Of a stretch of DNA of 31,676 bases, positions 15,803 to 22,984 are shown one piece after another. The DNA lies in NCBI GenBank assembly GCA_947165105.1, contig CAMUZC010000010.1:1-31676 (forward strand), read 5' to 3'. The position numbers were made by a program, and so were the translations under genes. Within the stretch, counting starts at the first letter, position 1. The number at the start of each line of letters is the position of its first letter. Source of the DNA: an uncultured Lachnospiraceae bacterium. Lineage in GTDB: Bacteria > Bacillota_A > Clostridia > TANB77 > CAG-508. The notes below the pieces were generated by a model. That model did not search any database and was not told the DNA's origin. It worked only from the letters and a program-made list of their open reading frames with translations.

Positions 15803-16272
15803 GTTAATACTGTCTTACACCAATAAAAAGTTTCATTTTTACCAGAATATAAACCATATCTATCCCAACTATTAATTATATCAACAATTTTATTATGTAA
15901 ATCATCTAAAGGACAAATATAAAAATAAGAAGCACTTGAATAAGTCATTAAAGAAGTTGGTTTATCAGTAATTTGAATAGTTATTATATGTTTATTTAAA
16001 CCATAAGCATAGCCATTTTCCCAATTTGTTCCTGCGGTGCTTTCGCGGCCATGACTAATCATAATAAAAACGTCGCACTCTTGAATAGCTTTAATATCTG
16101 CTTCAAAAACTTTTCGCGCCCATTCTTCTTGCGGCATATCCCAAGCATTTTCAATTTTTAATTCCCAAGGACAATATACTTCATGATTGCCATACTCGCG
16201 GAAAATTTTGGCAATTTGAACCATATTATAGCGATTTTCTGTGTCACAAGACCCAGCGAGATAGATTTTCAT
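15799..16272 (-). CDS. Nucleoside 2-deoxyribosyltransferase-like protein
   Basis: 157 residues, the usual size. KIYLAGS opens the Rossmann-like fold, DVFIMIS is the second strand, and GTNWENGYAYG holds the likely catalytic glutamate (E85) in the family motif GTxxExGYA. These enzymes exchange bases between deoxynucleosides or hydrolyse deoxynucleoside phosphates, so this would belong to phage nucleotide supply or to making or removing a modified nucleotide. It overlaps the adenine methyltransferase stop by 4 bases (ATGA) and has its own SD GGAG. Confidence 0.82.
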   Translation of the reverse strand: MKIYLAGSCDTENRYNMVQIAKIFREYGNHEVYCPWELKIENAWDMPQEEWARKVFEADIKAIQECDVFIMISHGRESTAGTNWENGYAYGLNKHIITIQITDKPTSLMTYSSASYFYICPLDDLHNKIVDIINSWDRYGLYSGKNETFYWCKTVLT

Positions 16273-17111
16273 TTATTACTCCTTTCCCATTCTTGATAAT
16301 AAGAAATAAAATCAGCTTTTCCAAAACCTGGTGTACTTGTATTTCTTAAAGCCAATCCTTCAAAATCTGCCTCTAAAACAAATTGCTCAGCTTGTTTTGT
16401 TAATGGTTCAATAAAGAAAAATTGTCGATTTTGTTTCATATCTTCTAAAATTTTAGAATAATCATTTTTAGTAAAAATTTTAGAATAATCTTTATAGCCT
16501 TGTCTATATAAAGCATATTTCCAATTTTCATCTATATATTTCATTGCTTCAGAAGTTGCATTATATTGCCATAAATTAAAATCTTTATGTTTTATTGGGG
16601 GAGATTTTAATAAACGTAAATTGTGAGTAACAGATTCTTTTGTCCAAATTTGAAATACACAACGTATTGAAAAATCTTTACCGTTGTTTGTAAAGCTATT
16701 TTCTGGTAAATATTGATAAGCAAGCAAATTAAATTTTTTATCCAATTCTTTTTGAACATTCCATTTCATAAAAGAAACTGGAACAATAAAAGCAATAATT
16801 TTACTATATTTTGCTGCATGATTAAAAAAATCTATAGCCAATTTCGAACGTTTTCCAAAAGGAGGATTACCAATTGTAACATAATCATTACGAGGTAATT
16901 CTAATGTTAAAAAATTTGCTTGTGTAATATTTTTACCTTCTGGTTTAATATCAAAGGCTTCATATTGTTTTAAAAAAGGTAAAAAATTTCCAGAACCAGC
17001 AGAAGGTTCTAAAAAATATTCTTTAGATATAGAAGGATAATGCTTTTGTAAAAAACAAAAGCATTGCTTCGCTATATTTGGCTTTGTATAAAATTTATCT
17101 AAACTATTCAT
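16269..17111 (-). CDS. N6-adenine DNA methyltransferase, probably of a restriction-modification pair
   Basis: 280 residues. Motif I is FLEPSAGSGNF (33-43) and motif IV is GNPPF (81-85), placing it with N6-adenine methyltransferases. The C-terminal 120 residues would hold target recognition. The upstream gene encodes a PD-(D/E)XK protein whose stop codon lies within this gene's SD (AAGGTGA), so the pair is coupled: endonuclease first, methyltransferase second. No controller gene is visible. Confidence 0.85.
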   Translation of the reverse strand: MNSLDKFYTKPNIAKQCFCFLQKHYPSISKEYFLEPSAGSGNFLPFLKQYEAFDIKPEGKNITQANFLTLELPRNDYVTIGNPPFGKRSKLAIDFFNHAAKYSKIIAFIVPVSFMKWNVQKELDKKFNLLAYQYLPENSFTNNGKDFSIRCVFQIWTKESVTHNLRLLKSPPIKHKDFNLWQYNATSEAMKYIDENWKYALYRQGYKDYSKIFTKNDYSKILEDMKQNRQFFFIEPLTKQAEQFVLEADFEGLALRNTSTPGFGKADFISYYQEWERSNK

Positions 17112-17120
17112 AATATCACG

Positions 17121-17930
17121 TCACCTTAAAAAGATATACATGGCTAAATTATTCCCGCAATGATTTTTCCAACTAAAATTAACCCGAATTGTATCTAATA
17201 CTACGCCAAACTCATTCATTTTAATAGAAGTATCATACTCTTTTTTAATAATATCTGTATCAGCAAAATTACTAATTTTTTTTGTTTTATAATTGTAAAC
17301 AATTAAACTTTTTGGCATATTTTTTCTAGGACTAATTTTTTTAGTAACACAATCATTAATGAAAGCCTGTAATAATTCAGGATTATTTAAAAAAGCTTCA
17401 TAAACAGCTTTTACAAAATCTCGGCGCCAATTTTCATCCTCTTCAATAAAATTATCTCCAAATTCTTTTGCTTCTTCTTTTGTGAGAGGATTGGTAGCAT
17501 ATAAATCATTTTCCCATTTATGGGTTGAAGAAATGGCTTGAAAGCTACTATAAAGTCCAGATTTTTTCATAAATTCAATATGAGAGGGAAAATTCTTAGG
17601 AAGATATTTATAGAGATGCCTAATAGTAAAATTTCCCCAAGTTCCCAGTCCTTGTGAGACTCTTTTTATTTCTTTCTTTTCTCCGTTAATAATTAAATCT
17701 CCATCTTCTGTTCCAGTATAATTTCCAATCCATTCAATAGAAGTAATAGGATTTATTTTTTCATATTGAGAAATAAAATCTTTGGCGTTTTCTATAATTT
17801 CAAGCCAATCATTATTTGGAATATGATCTGGATAAGGATTATTATAATGGTTATTCTTTTTTACCATTACAATTGCTTGCTCAAAACCCTTACCATACCA
17901 TTGATTATCTGCTTTCTTATTAATTGCCAT
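17121..17930 (-). CDS. Probable type II restriction endonuclease, PD-(D/E)XK fold
   Basis: 269 residues. The core GDLIINGEKKEIKR (77-90) gives D78, E87 and K89, the PD-(D/E)XK catalytic triad, followed by QGLGTWGN (93-100), a glycine-rich turn seen in some restriction enzymes. There is no membrane segment or zinc motif. Immediate partnership with an N6-adenine methyltransferase, and a private promoter, make a restriction-modification unit the best reading. I do not recognise the specificity. A phage nuclease of another kind is the alternative. Confidence 0.68.
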   Translation of the reverse strand: MAINKKADNQWYGKGFEQAIVMVKKNNHYNNPYPDHIPNNDWLEIIENAKDFISQYEKINPITSIEWIGNYTGTEDGDLIINGEKKEIKRVSQGLGTWGNFTIRHLYKYLPKNFPSHIEFMKKSGLYSSFQAISSTHKWENDLYATNPLTKEEAKEFGDNFIEEDENWRRDFVKAVYEAFLNNPELLQAFINDCVTKKISPRKNMPKSLIVYNYKTKKISNFADTDIIKKEYDTSIKMNEFGVVLDTIRVNFSWKNHCGNNLAMYIFLR

Positions 17931-17962
17931 AATTATTAATTCCTTTCTTTCTTTCTATAAAT

Positions 17963-17991
17963 ATTATATCAAAATTTAAATATTAAGTCAA
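17963..17991 (-). promoter_or_regulatory. SigA-type promoter of the restriction-modification unit
   Basis: -35 TTGACT (17991-17986), 17-base spacer, TG extension, -10 TATAAT (17968-17963), minus strand, starting 5 bases inside the intergenic edge of the hydrolase gene. No terminator separates it from the upstream operon. Confidence 0.88.
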
Positions 17992-17995
17992 ATAT

Positions 17996-18751
17996 TTATT
18001 CTCTTCTTAAACCAAGTTTTCTAGCAATATCATCTGGAATAGGTTTATCAACCTCACTAGTAGCCATTCCTCTTCCATCAAGTAAATAATAACTATTTAA
18101 CCAGTCTTGCCACGTTGGATATTGACCTATAGAAAAACTAATTAACCATTTAAAAATTCCATATTTTTCATTACACCAAAATGGTTGAATTGGATGACCA
18201 TAACTTGGAATCGCGCTAATTTTAGAATTACTATTTTCTTTTATAGCAATTTCATACATCTTTCGTGCGTATTTTCCATAATTACTTTCTTTTTCTCCAT
18301 AAAGAAACCAAATAGGTACGTGTGCAATATTTTTAATTTTATTAGTGTAATCATGAGCACAAGACAGCGATGCACCAGCAGAAAAAAGATCTGGATATTT
18401 TTCTATTATCTCAATTACGCCCATCGCGCCTAAGCTATGCCCGGTTAAAGATATACGTTTTGAATCACATTTATAAGTAATAACAATTTCGTTAATTAAT
18501 TTTATTAATTCTGCCGCATAACTTTTCCAAGTATCTTTAGGTAATTGCGGCATTAAAATATAAGCATCAGCTTTAAATTTTCCATTGTTTAATGAAATAT
18601 AAGGCTCGCGTGCTTTTAATTTAGAAAGTGAAGAGCCAATTTCGCCGCTACCGTGCATTACGACAATTAATGGTAGATTAGTTAAATCAGTTAAGTGCGA
18701 AGGTTCGTACAATAAGTATTTAAATTTTCCAAATAAATTTTCTTTTATCAT
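17996..18751 (-). CDS. Alpha/beta hydrolase (esterase-like)
   Basis: 251 residues. VVMHGSGEIG is the oxyanion-hole strand, GHSLG (104-108) the nucleophile elbow with Ser106, and His186 in SYGHPIQ the likely catalytic histidine; the acid is probably in the YGEKESN loop. The pattern is closest to the dienelactone hydrolase/feruloyl-esterase-like branch. No signal peptide, so it acts in the cytoplasm on an unknown ester. A soluble esterase among early phage genes is uncommon. SD AAAGGAGG. Confidence 0.82.
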   Translation of the reverse strand: MIKENLFGKFKYLLYEPSHLTDLTNLPLIVVMHGSGEIGSSLSKLKAREPYISLNNGKFKADAYILMPQLPKDTWKSYAAELIKLINEIVITYKCDSKRISLTGHSLGAMGVIEIIEKYPDLFSAGASLSCAHDYTNKIKNIAHVPIWFLYGEKESNYGKYARKMYEIAIKENSNSKISAIPSYGHPIQPFWCNEKYGIFKWLISFSIGQYPTWQDWLNSYYLLDGRGMATSEVDKPIPDDIARKLGLRRE

Positions 18752-18752
18752 G

Positions 18753-19046
18753 TTACTCCTCCTTTCTAATCATTTCAAACATTGTTGGTTTATTAATCTT
18801 ATAACCACATTTTTCATAAACATGAATTGCGCGACTATTATCTGCATTTACCCATAAATTATTTAAGTTATATTTTTCTGTAAGGTTTTTTACAATTTCT
18901 GTTCCATATCCTTTATTTTGATATGGTTCAAAAATTGATAATCGTGTGAGCATATGATTTTTAATATCTACTTCGGCTTCTCCAATTTTGATTCCGCTGC
19001 GAAATAATTCAATTTCCTGATAGAGTTCATTCTCTTTGAAAGTCAT
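18753..19046 (-). CDS. Short GNAT-family acetyltransferase
   Basis: 97 residues, shorter than most GNATs (about 150), so the N-terminal strands are reduced. Acetyl-CoA binding motif A is YQNKGYGTEIV (Q/RxxGxG) and the C-terminal motif is NSRAIHVYEKCGY. It would acetylate an amine on a small molecule or protein; substrate unknown. It lies 1 base before the hydrolase gene in the same operon. Confidence 0.83.
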   Translation of the reverse strand: MTFKENELYQEIELFRSGIKIGEAEVDIKNHMLTRLSIFEPYQNKGYGTEIVKNLTEKYNLNNLWVNADNSRAIHVYEKCGYKINKPTMFEMIRKEE

Positions 19047-19050
19047 ATTA

Positions 19051-19236
19051 TCATTCCTTTGAAAGCTCTAGTAATTGTCCAATTGTTTTTTCTCGTAGCC
19101 ATTCTATTGGAATTACTTTAAGAGTTGGAGCAAGTTCAATTGCCGCAACTAGATCACCTATTGTCCAATCTTTATCAATTAATTTTGTTTCAAACTTATG
19201 GGTTTCTAAAATTTTATCTGCATCAATTGGTCTCAT
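19051..19236 (-). CDS. Small conserved-type phage protein (MRPIDADKIL start)
   Basis: 61 residues beginning MRPIDAD, an opening I recall from many small proteins of Bacillota phages. No motif of known function. SD AAGGTGA; overlaps the phosphoesterase end by 14 bases. Confidence 0.68.
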   Translation of the reverse strand: MRPIDADKILETHKFETKLIDKDWTIGDLVAAIELAPTLKVIPIEWLREKTIGQLLELSKE

Positions 19237-19954
19237 AATTATCTATCACCTTAATCATATTATTAGGAAGAAGTTCTAAAAAGTCATTGTAACAAATATA
19301 ATATTTATTATCAATTGTCTTATCAATATGATAATGACCGCAAAACCATTTTTTAAAATCAACTTCTTGAACAATCATTTTTTCTAAATAATTATTTAAA
19401 GTATCGTGTTGTGGGTACCATTTATCAAATTTATCAAGAATACTACTTGGTAGACAGTGAGTAATAATATAATCTACTTTATTATTATATTTAATTAAAT
19501 TATTCACTCCTTCTGCCATTTCATTGTAAGAAGGAATTTCTTCAAACCACCAAGATTTACCTTCTTTACGATATACTTTATCAACAGAAGTTGCGCCACC
19601 CATAGTAAAAAATGTCATATTGTTTAAAGTGAATATCTGGCCGCGCATAAGGTGTTTTACAGAAGGACGAATTTGATGAATTTTTCCACCATTCCAAATA
19701 GCAGTTGAATAGGAATAGATAAGTGGAAAGTTCTCATGGTTTCCATCTACAAAAAGAGTAGTAAATGGTCTATCTTCAAGCCAGTCTAACCAATATTTAT
19801 CACAATTATTTCCGTTCCAAATACAGCCAAAATCTCCACAAATAATTACATAATCATTTTTAGTAAGATTTCTACCTTCTGGAAAATTTTTAAAACTAAG
19901 ACGTTTTGTTTCAAGAGAACCATGAGTATCTCCTGTAAAAATTATTCGTGACAT
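19223..19954 (-). CDS. Calcineurin-like metallophosphoesterase
   Basis: 243 residues from ATG at 19954, chosen because SD AAAGGA lies eight bases upstream and this start avoids overlap with the previous gene; a longer frame extends 21 codons further. The metal ligand motifs are all present in order: GDTHG, CGDFG, GNHE, and GHYH near the C-terminus. Such enzymes hydrolyse phosphoesters of proteins, nucleotides or nucleic acids; the substrate cannot be told. Same operon as the GNAT and hydrolase. Confidence 0.9.
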   Translation of the reverse strand: MSRIIFTGDTHGSLETKRLSFKNFPEGRNLTKNDYVIICGDFGCIWNGNNCDKYWLDWLEDRPFTTLFVDGNHENFPLIYSYSTAIWNGGKIHQIRPSVKHLMRGQIFTLNNMTFFTMGGATSVDKVYRKEGKSWWFEEIPSYNEMAEGVNNLIKYNNKVDYIITHCLPSSILDKFDKWYPQHDTLNNYLEKMIVQEVDFKKWFCGHYHIDKTIDNKYYICYNDFLELLPNNMIKVIDNYETN

Positions 19955-19955
19955 T

Positions 19956-20186
19956 TTAGTTATCCTTTCTTGGAATTGATTTTGCAAATTCTTGTAATTG
20001 CTTTCTTGCTGGTTCAAAATTAAAATCTACGTCTATAACAATTTTCCCGTTTTCATTTTCTTTATTTTCTTTTTCTTGTTTAACTCCTAACATATAGTTC
20101 TCTAGTTTATTAATGCGATAATAAATATCTTCTAATAATTCTGGAAGTGATTTATTTGCAAAATTAGAGCTTGTAGTATAACTCAT
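19956..20186 (-). CDS. Unknown small protein
   Basis: 76 residues from ATG at 20186 with a perfect SD AGGAGG six bases upstream; an upstream ATG ten codons earlier lacks one. It has a helical segment (LPELLEDIYYRINKLENYML) suited to a coiled coil, then a lysine/glutamate/asparagine linker and IVIDVDFNF. No family recognised. Confidence 0.7.
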   Translation of the reverse strand: MSYTTSSNFANKSLPELLEDIYYRINKLENYMLGVKQEKENKENENGKIVIDVDFNFEPARKQLQEFAKSIPRKDN

Positions 20187-20187
20187 A

Positions 20188-20478
20188 TTAATCCTCCTGT
20201 GTGGCACTAAAGCCAATTATATTTAAACCGTAATAGCGGTCAAGTAAATATTCTAAAAACTTATCTCCATTATGAACGAGAACAGGCTTATCAATAGTAT
20301 AGTTATCATCTTCTAAATCTTCATAATCTAGAATTTCAACGTCAGAAAAACCGTAAGACTTTGCTTTGACTTCAAAAGCTCTCTTATCCTGAGTAATAAT
20401 TGTTGCGCCATTTTCATGTGCAATTTCAAGTAGCTTCTTTGCTTTACCAGTTCCACGATTTTGGATAATTGTAATCAT
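20188..20478 (-). CDS. Small protein with an isolated P-loop-like motif
   Basis: 96 residues. IIQNRGTGKAKKLLEIA resembles a Walker A (GxxxxGK) with Ala in place of Ser/Thr, followed by TIITQD. No separate Walker B with catalytic Glu is evident, though VEILDYEDLED and PVLVHNGDKF could serve. Similar mini-P-loop proteins occur in Bacillota phages; ATP binding is inferred only. SD AAAAGGAG. Confidence 0.68.
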   Translation of the reverse strand: MITIIQNRGTGKAKKLLEIAHENGATIITQDKRAFEVKAKSYGFSDVEILDYEDLEDDNYTIDKPVLVHNGDKFLEYLLDRYYGLNIIGFSATQED

Positions 20479-20483
20479 TTTAT

Positions 20484-20885
20484 TTACTCCTTTTCAAAAC
20501 ATTTTTTTAATGGTTCAGGAAAAGTTCTTGATACATACATAATTTTTCCTTCATCATCTTGAGCTACATAATTCATCATAGCACAAAAATCACAAGGCTC
20601 CCAAATTAAAAAATCGTTATTAGGATATTCAATTGGATGCTTCTTTAACCATTCTCTACATTGACTAGCTTGCTTTGCTTTATCGTTACTTAACATTTTA
20701 AATGTGCAAATATGATCATGTAAACCATTTCCACCAAGAACTTCTTGATCGTCAATCTCACGATAAATTAATTTAAGTTTAGCTGTTGCTTCTTCTTGAT
20801 TCTTTAAAACCTCTGGGTCAATCGGATAATTTGGATCAAGTTCTGCGGCTTTATACTTTGACCGCCAACGTTTATCTCTATACAT
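20484..20885 (-). CDS. Unknown protein, first gene of the accessory-enzyme operon
   Basis: 133 residues, charged, with one CxxC (PCDFCAMM) and HDHIC, which might bind a metal. No family recognised. It is first after the promoter at 20915-20943, with SD AAAGGAG about nine bases before ATG. Confidence 0.72.
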   Translation of the reverse strand: MYRDKRWRSKYKAAELDPNYPIDPEVLKNQEEATAKLKLIYREIDDQEVLGGNGLHDHICTFKMLSNDKAKQASQCREWLKKHPIEYPNNDFLIWEPCDFCAMMNYVAQDDEGKIMYVSRTFPEPLKKCFEKE

Positions 20886-20914
20886 ATTTTAAATCTCCTT
20901 TTTTTCTTTTATTT

Positions 20915-20943
20915 ATTATAACATGTTTTTTTAAAAAAGTCAA
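20915..20943 (-). promoter_or_regulatory. SigA-type promoter of the accessory-enzyme operon
   Basis: -35 TTGACT (20943-20938), 17-base spacer, TG extension, -10 TATAAT (20920-20915), minus strand, about 80 bases downstream of the repeat array. Confidence 0.88.
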
Positions 20944-21022
20944 TTCTTTGCGCGCGAGCGCCATATTTTTATGGATATTTTTAAATATCTTTATATAATA
21001 TATCTATATATATCTTTATTAC
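20944..21022. other. AT-rich segment beside the repeat array (possible DNA unwinding element)
   Basis: About 50 bases of almost pure A/T (20968-21020, with runs of TATA) lie between the repeat array and a short GC-rich patch (GCGCGCGAGCGCC, 20950-20962). No ORF. Position next to iteron-like repeats is typical of a replication origin melting region, but this is inference. Confidence 0.4.
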
Positions 21023-21214
21023 TGTACCAAACTTTGCGGTTGAATGTACCAAATTTTGGTACTATTTTAAAAACTTGTACCAAAATTTGCGGAAACTTGT
21101 ACCAAATTTTGGTAGTTTAATGTACCATTTTTTGTGGCATTGGAAAGTACTAAAATTTGGTACAAGTTTTAGTACCATTTTTTAACTTGAAAAATCGTAC
21201 CAAAATTTGGTACT
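21023..21214. repeat. Array of eight GTACCAAA-type repeats, four of them palindromic (iteron-like; candidate origin or operator)
   Basis: Units start at 21023, 21045, 21076, 21098, 21121, 21146, 21171 and 21196. The core is TGTACCAAAATTTGGTAC. Units 2, 6 and 8 have both half sites and unit 4 nearly so; units 1, 3, 5 and 7 keep only the left half. Spacing is 22, 31, 22, 23, 25, 25 and 25 bases. The array begins at the stop codon of the winged-helix gene (21213). Palindromic and half sites alternate, with a higher-order period of 50-53 bases. A ninth half-like element (AGTACGATTTTTT, from 21234) lies in the gene end. Candidate roles are replication origin, partition site or operator. Confidence 0.85.
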
Positions 21215-21623
21215 ATTTATGAGACTCGTGTTTAGTACGATTTTTTTCTCGTATTGCGGCCGCGCGCAATTCAACTATTTCTGGATAAGGAATGAATTCA
21301 TATTGATTTTGAGAATTTTTAATTATATATCCTTTCTTTTCGAGCGCGTTTCTATATTTGCGAGAAGAATTTTCAGACCAACCAAAATTAATTTCTAAGT
21401 CCGCTGGTGAAAAATCATAAAATGTTTTACCTCTCCATTTGAGAAGATATTGCCATAAAACGTATTCAGCGGGCTCTAAATCTGACATTACATTAAGTAA
21501 TTCTTTCCAATTTAAAGAAAGTAAAAATTGTTCTTTTTCATCTTCTTTTTCTTTTTTAATATGTAATAATGGAGTTTTTAATTCTCCAATATTAATTCTT
21601 TTTTGATTTTTATAATTTGCCAT
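21213..21623 (-). CDS. Winged-helix protein, candidate replication initiator or array-binding regulator
   Basis: 136 residues. The central part (about 42-105) reads as a winged helix: LEPAEYVLWQYLLKWRGK, then SPADLEINFGWSENSSRKYRNALEKKGYII with a wing-like NQYEFIPYP. This arrangement resembles replication-initiator and Rep-type winged helices. The C-terminus is basic. The palindromic repeat array starts at its stop codon, so it is the obvious candidate to bind it. SD AAGGAGG ten bases before ATG. It follows an XRE-type regulator in the same operon. Confidence 0.72.
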   Translation of the reverse strand: MANYKNQKRINIGELKTPLLHIKKEKEDEKEQFLLSLNWKELLNVMSDLEPAEYVLWQYLLKWRGKTFYDFSPADLEINFGWSENSSRKYRNALEKKGYIIKNSQNQYEFIPYPEIVELRAAAIREKNRTKHESHK

Positions 21624-21637
21624 CTTGGGTTTCCTCC

Positions 21638-21826
21638 TTAACTATGCTTATGTTGCTTAGTTAAATTAGGAATTGCTTGTTGTAATTTTTGATTATTTTC
21701 AAAAAGCCATACGGTAAATTCTGGGTGATATTCATTTATATCTGTTCCAACTATTTTAAATCCTAATTTTCTTAATTCATAAGCTAACCAACGAGTATAT
21801 ACTCGATAAATATTTTTGTCTGTCAT
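21638..21826 (-). CDS. Small protein, DUF5659-like
   Basis: 62 residues from ATG at 21826 (SD AGAGG nine bases upstream; an ATG seven codons earlier lacks an SD). YELRKLGFKIVGTD ... EFTVWLFENNQKLQQAI resembles the small DUF5659-type proteins of Gram-positive phages. Function unknown. Confidence 0.65.
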   Translation of the reverse strand: MTDKNIYRVYTRWLAYELRKLGFKIVGTDINEYHPEFTVWLFENNQKLQQAIPNLTKQHKHS

Positions 21827-21860
21827 ACCTGAATACCTCTTTGTCATTTTGTTAATTTGA

Positions 21861-22055
21861 TTAATATTTACTACTACTTCCAGTTTTCATTACTTCTTCC
21901 ATACGGTTAAGTAATGCCATAGATGGAGTTCTTTCACCATTAAAAATTCTTGATAAATGAGTTCTACTAATATGGACTTTATCGGCTGCTTGTTGCTGAG
22001 TTAATTTGTTATCTATTTGGTATTGTTTATATTTACTAATAATTTCTTGTATCAT
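21861..22055 (-). CDS. XRE/Cro-CI family helix-turn-helix regulator
   Basis: 64 residues, one HTH_3 domain: LTQQQAADKVHISRTHLSRIFNGERTPS (about 18-45). It has no C-terminal oligomerisation or LexA-like cleavage domain, so it resembles Cro rather than CI. SD AAAGGAGG. A palindrome (22070-22096) lies just before its start and overlaps a weak -10, which suggests autoregulation. Confidence 0.88.
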   Translation of the reverse strand: MIQEIISKYKQYQIDNKLTQQQAADKVHISRTHLSRIFNGERTPSMALLNRMEEVMKTGSSSKY

Positions 22056-22069
22056 AATTATCCTCCTTT

Positions 22070-22096
22070 AAATGTGCGGACATATTTAGCACATTT
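22070..22096. promoter_or_regulatory. Palindromic operator at the XRE gene promoter
   Basis: Perfect arms AAATGTGC/GCACATTT separated by 11 bases, the size bound by an HTH dimer. The spacer contains TAAATA (22088-22083), a possible extended -10; its -35 is poor. The right arm, read on the minus strand, is immediately followed by the SD. Confidence 0.65.
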
Positions 22097-22107
22097 TTAA
22101 GTAAAAA

Positions 22108-22140
22108 GAAATATTCTTACTAATGAATAAGTAATATTTC
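22108..22140 (-). terminator. Terminator after the 69-residue gene
   Basis: Minus strand: GAAATATT-A-CTTA, loop, TAAG-AATATTTC followed by TTTTTAC. AT-rich stem of about 12 bp with one bulge. It could also act as a second operator. Confidence 0.6.
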
Positions 22141-22163
22141 TAATTTTATTTTCTATTATTTTA

Positions 22164-22373
22164 TTAATCAAGTTTGGTAATTACGCAATTATTGTAATAC
22201 GGAAAATAAATTATATTATCCACATGTTCATCTATTTTTTGTGCCATTTCATGTAATGAATTTACAATATGATATTTAGCTTCATCAGGTAAATATCCAT
22301 CTTCAATTAATGAGTCATAATATTGTTGTTCATCAGCTATAAAAGTGTAAGTTATTGATACTTGATATTTCAT
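22164..22373 (-). CDS. Small protein, paralogue of the gene at 22981
   Basis: 69 residues. It shares with the 70-residue protein at 22981-23193 the plan MKY...I.Y....D.Q..Y, LIEDGYLPDEAK, and a following helix with KI at the same place. The C-terminal ends differ. Function unknown. Weak SD (AAGAAG). Confidence 0.72.
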   Translation of the reverse strand: MKYQVSITYTFIADEQQYYDSLIEDGYLPDEAKYHIVNSLHEMAQKIDEHVDNIIYFPYYNNCVITKLD

Positions 22374-22382
22374 ATTGTCTTC

Positions 22383-22784
22383 TTAAATCGCAGCCATTAA
22401 AATAATCCAAGTGCAAACAATTTGTAATAAATGAGCTAGTTGGTCTCCTATAAGATTAATTTTAAATTTATTAGCTTTTAAATTATCAATAAAAGCGTGA
22501 ATTGCGGTGTTTATGAAATAACTAATAACCAATAAAATCATTAAGAATGAATTATTTTGAATAAAAGAAATAACTAAAAATGGTAACGTTATCATAAAAG
22601 ACCAACTAAAAGCGTGTTCAATTAAAGCTATTTTATAATCATTATGATATAAGTATTTATCAGCATTCTCTTTCCACCATTGACGTTGCTTCATGTTTGC
22701 GAGAATACCTTGAAGCTTATAATCATCAATTAAGTGACAAAAAATCATAATAAATAAAATTAATAACCGTTGACTAAATACCAC
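22383..22784 (-). CDS. Integral membrane protein, DUF3307-like
   Basis: 133 residues starting at GTG (22784), chosen because GGAGGG lies seven bases upstream; an ATG at 22799 overlaps that SD. About four membrane segments (LLILFIMIFCHL; FSWSFMITLPFLVISF; FLMILLVISYFINTAIHAF; LLQIVCTWIILMAAI). HLIDDYKLQ, IEHAFSW and INLIGDQLAHL match the conserved His/Asp positions of DUF3307 proteins found in phages. Role unknown. Confidence 0.75.
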   Translation of the reverse strand: MVFSQRLLILFIMIFCHLIDDYKLQGILANMKQRQWWKENADKYLYHNDYKIALIEHAFSWSFMITLPFLVISFIQNNSFLMILLVISYFINTAIHAFIDNLKANKFKINLIGDQLAHLLQIVCTWIILMAAI

Positions 22785-22984
22785 AATGGCTCCCTCCATC
22801 CAGTTAATTTTTTCGCGCGAATAAGATTGATTTTTTTATTTTTAACTCCCATCCAAATCTCAAGACTACGATGCGCTCGTGCATAATTTTTCTTTCTCAC
22901 TTTTCTTTTATGATGAAACCATCCACGTATACAAGTTTGATTGAACATGCGAATACTTTGAGGATTAGAATAATCAATTTTCAT
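22760..22984 (-). CDS. Small basic protein
   Basis: 74 residues, strongly basic (FHHKRKVRKKNYARAHR). Its ATG overlaps the stop of the previous gene (ATGA), and its end overlaps the start of the membrane protein by 25 bases. RNA or DNA binding is possible from charge alone. Confidence 0.65.
   Translation of the reverse strand: MKIDYSNPQSIRMFNQTCIRGWFHHKRKVRKKNYARAHRSLEIWMGVKNKKINLIRAKKLTGWREPLWYLVNGY

Noticed and set aside
21023..21214. Repeat array as a CRISPR
   Set aside because: Units are palindromic and differ from each other, gaps are only a few bases, and there are no cas genes.
22216..22224. Exact DnaA-box-like TTATCCACA
   Set aside because: A single copy inside a coding region; such a 9-mer is expected by chance in a window of this size and composition.
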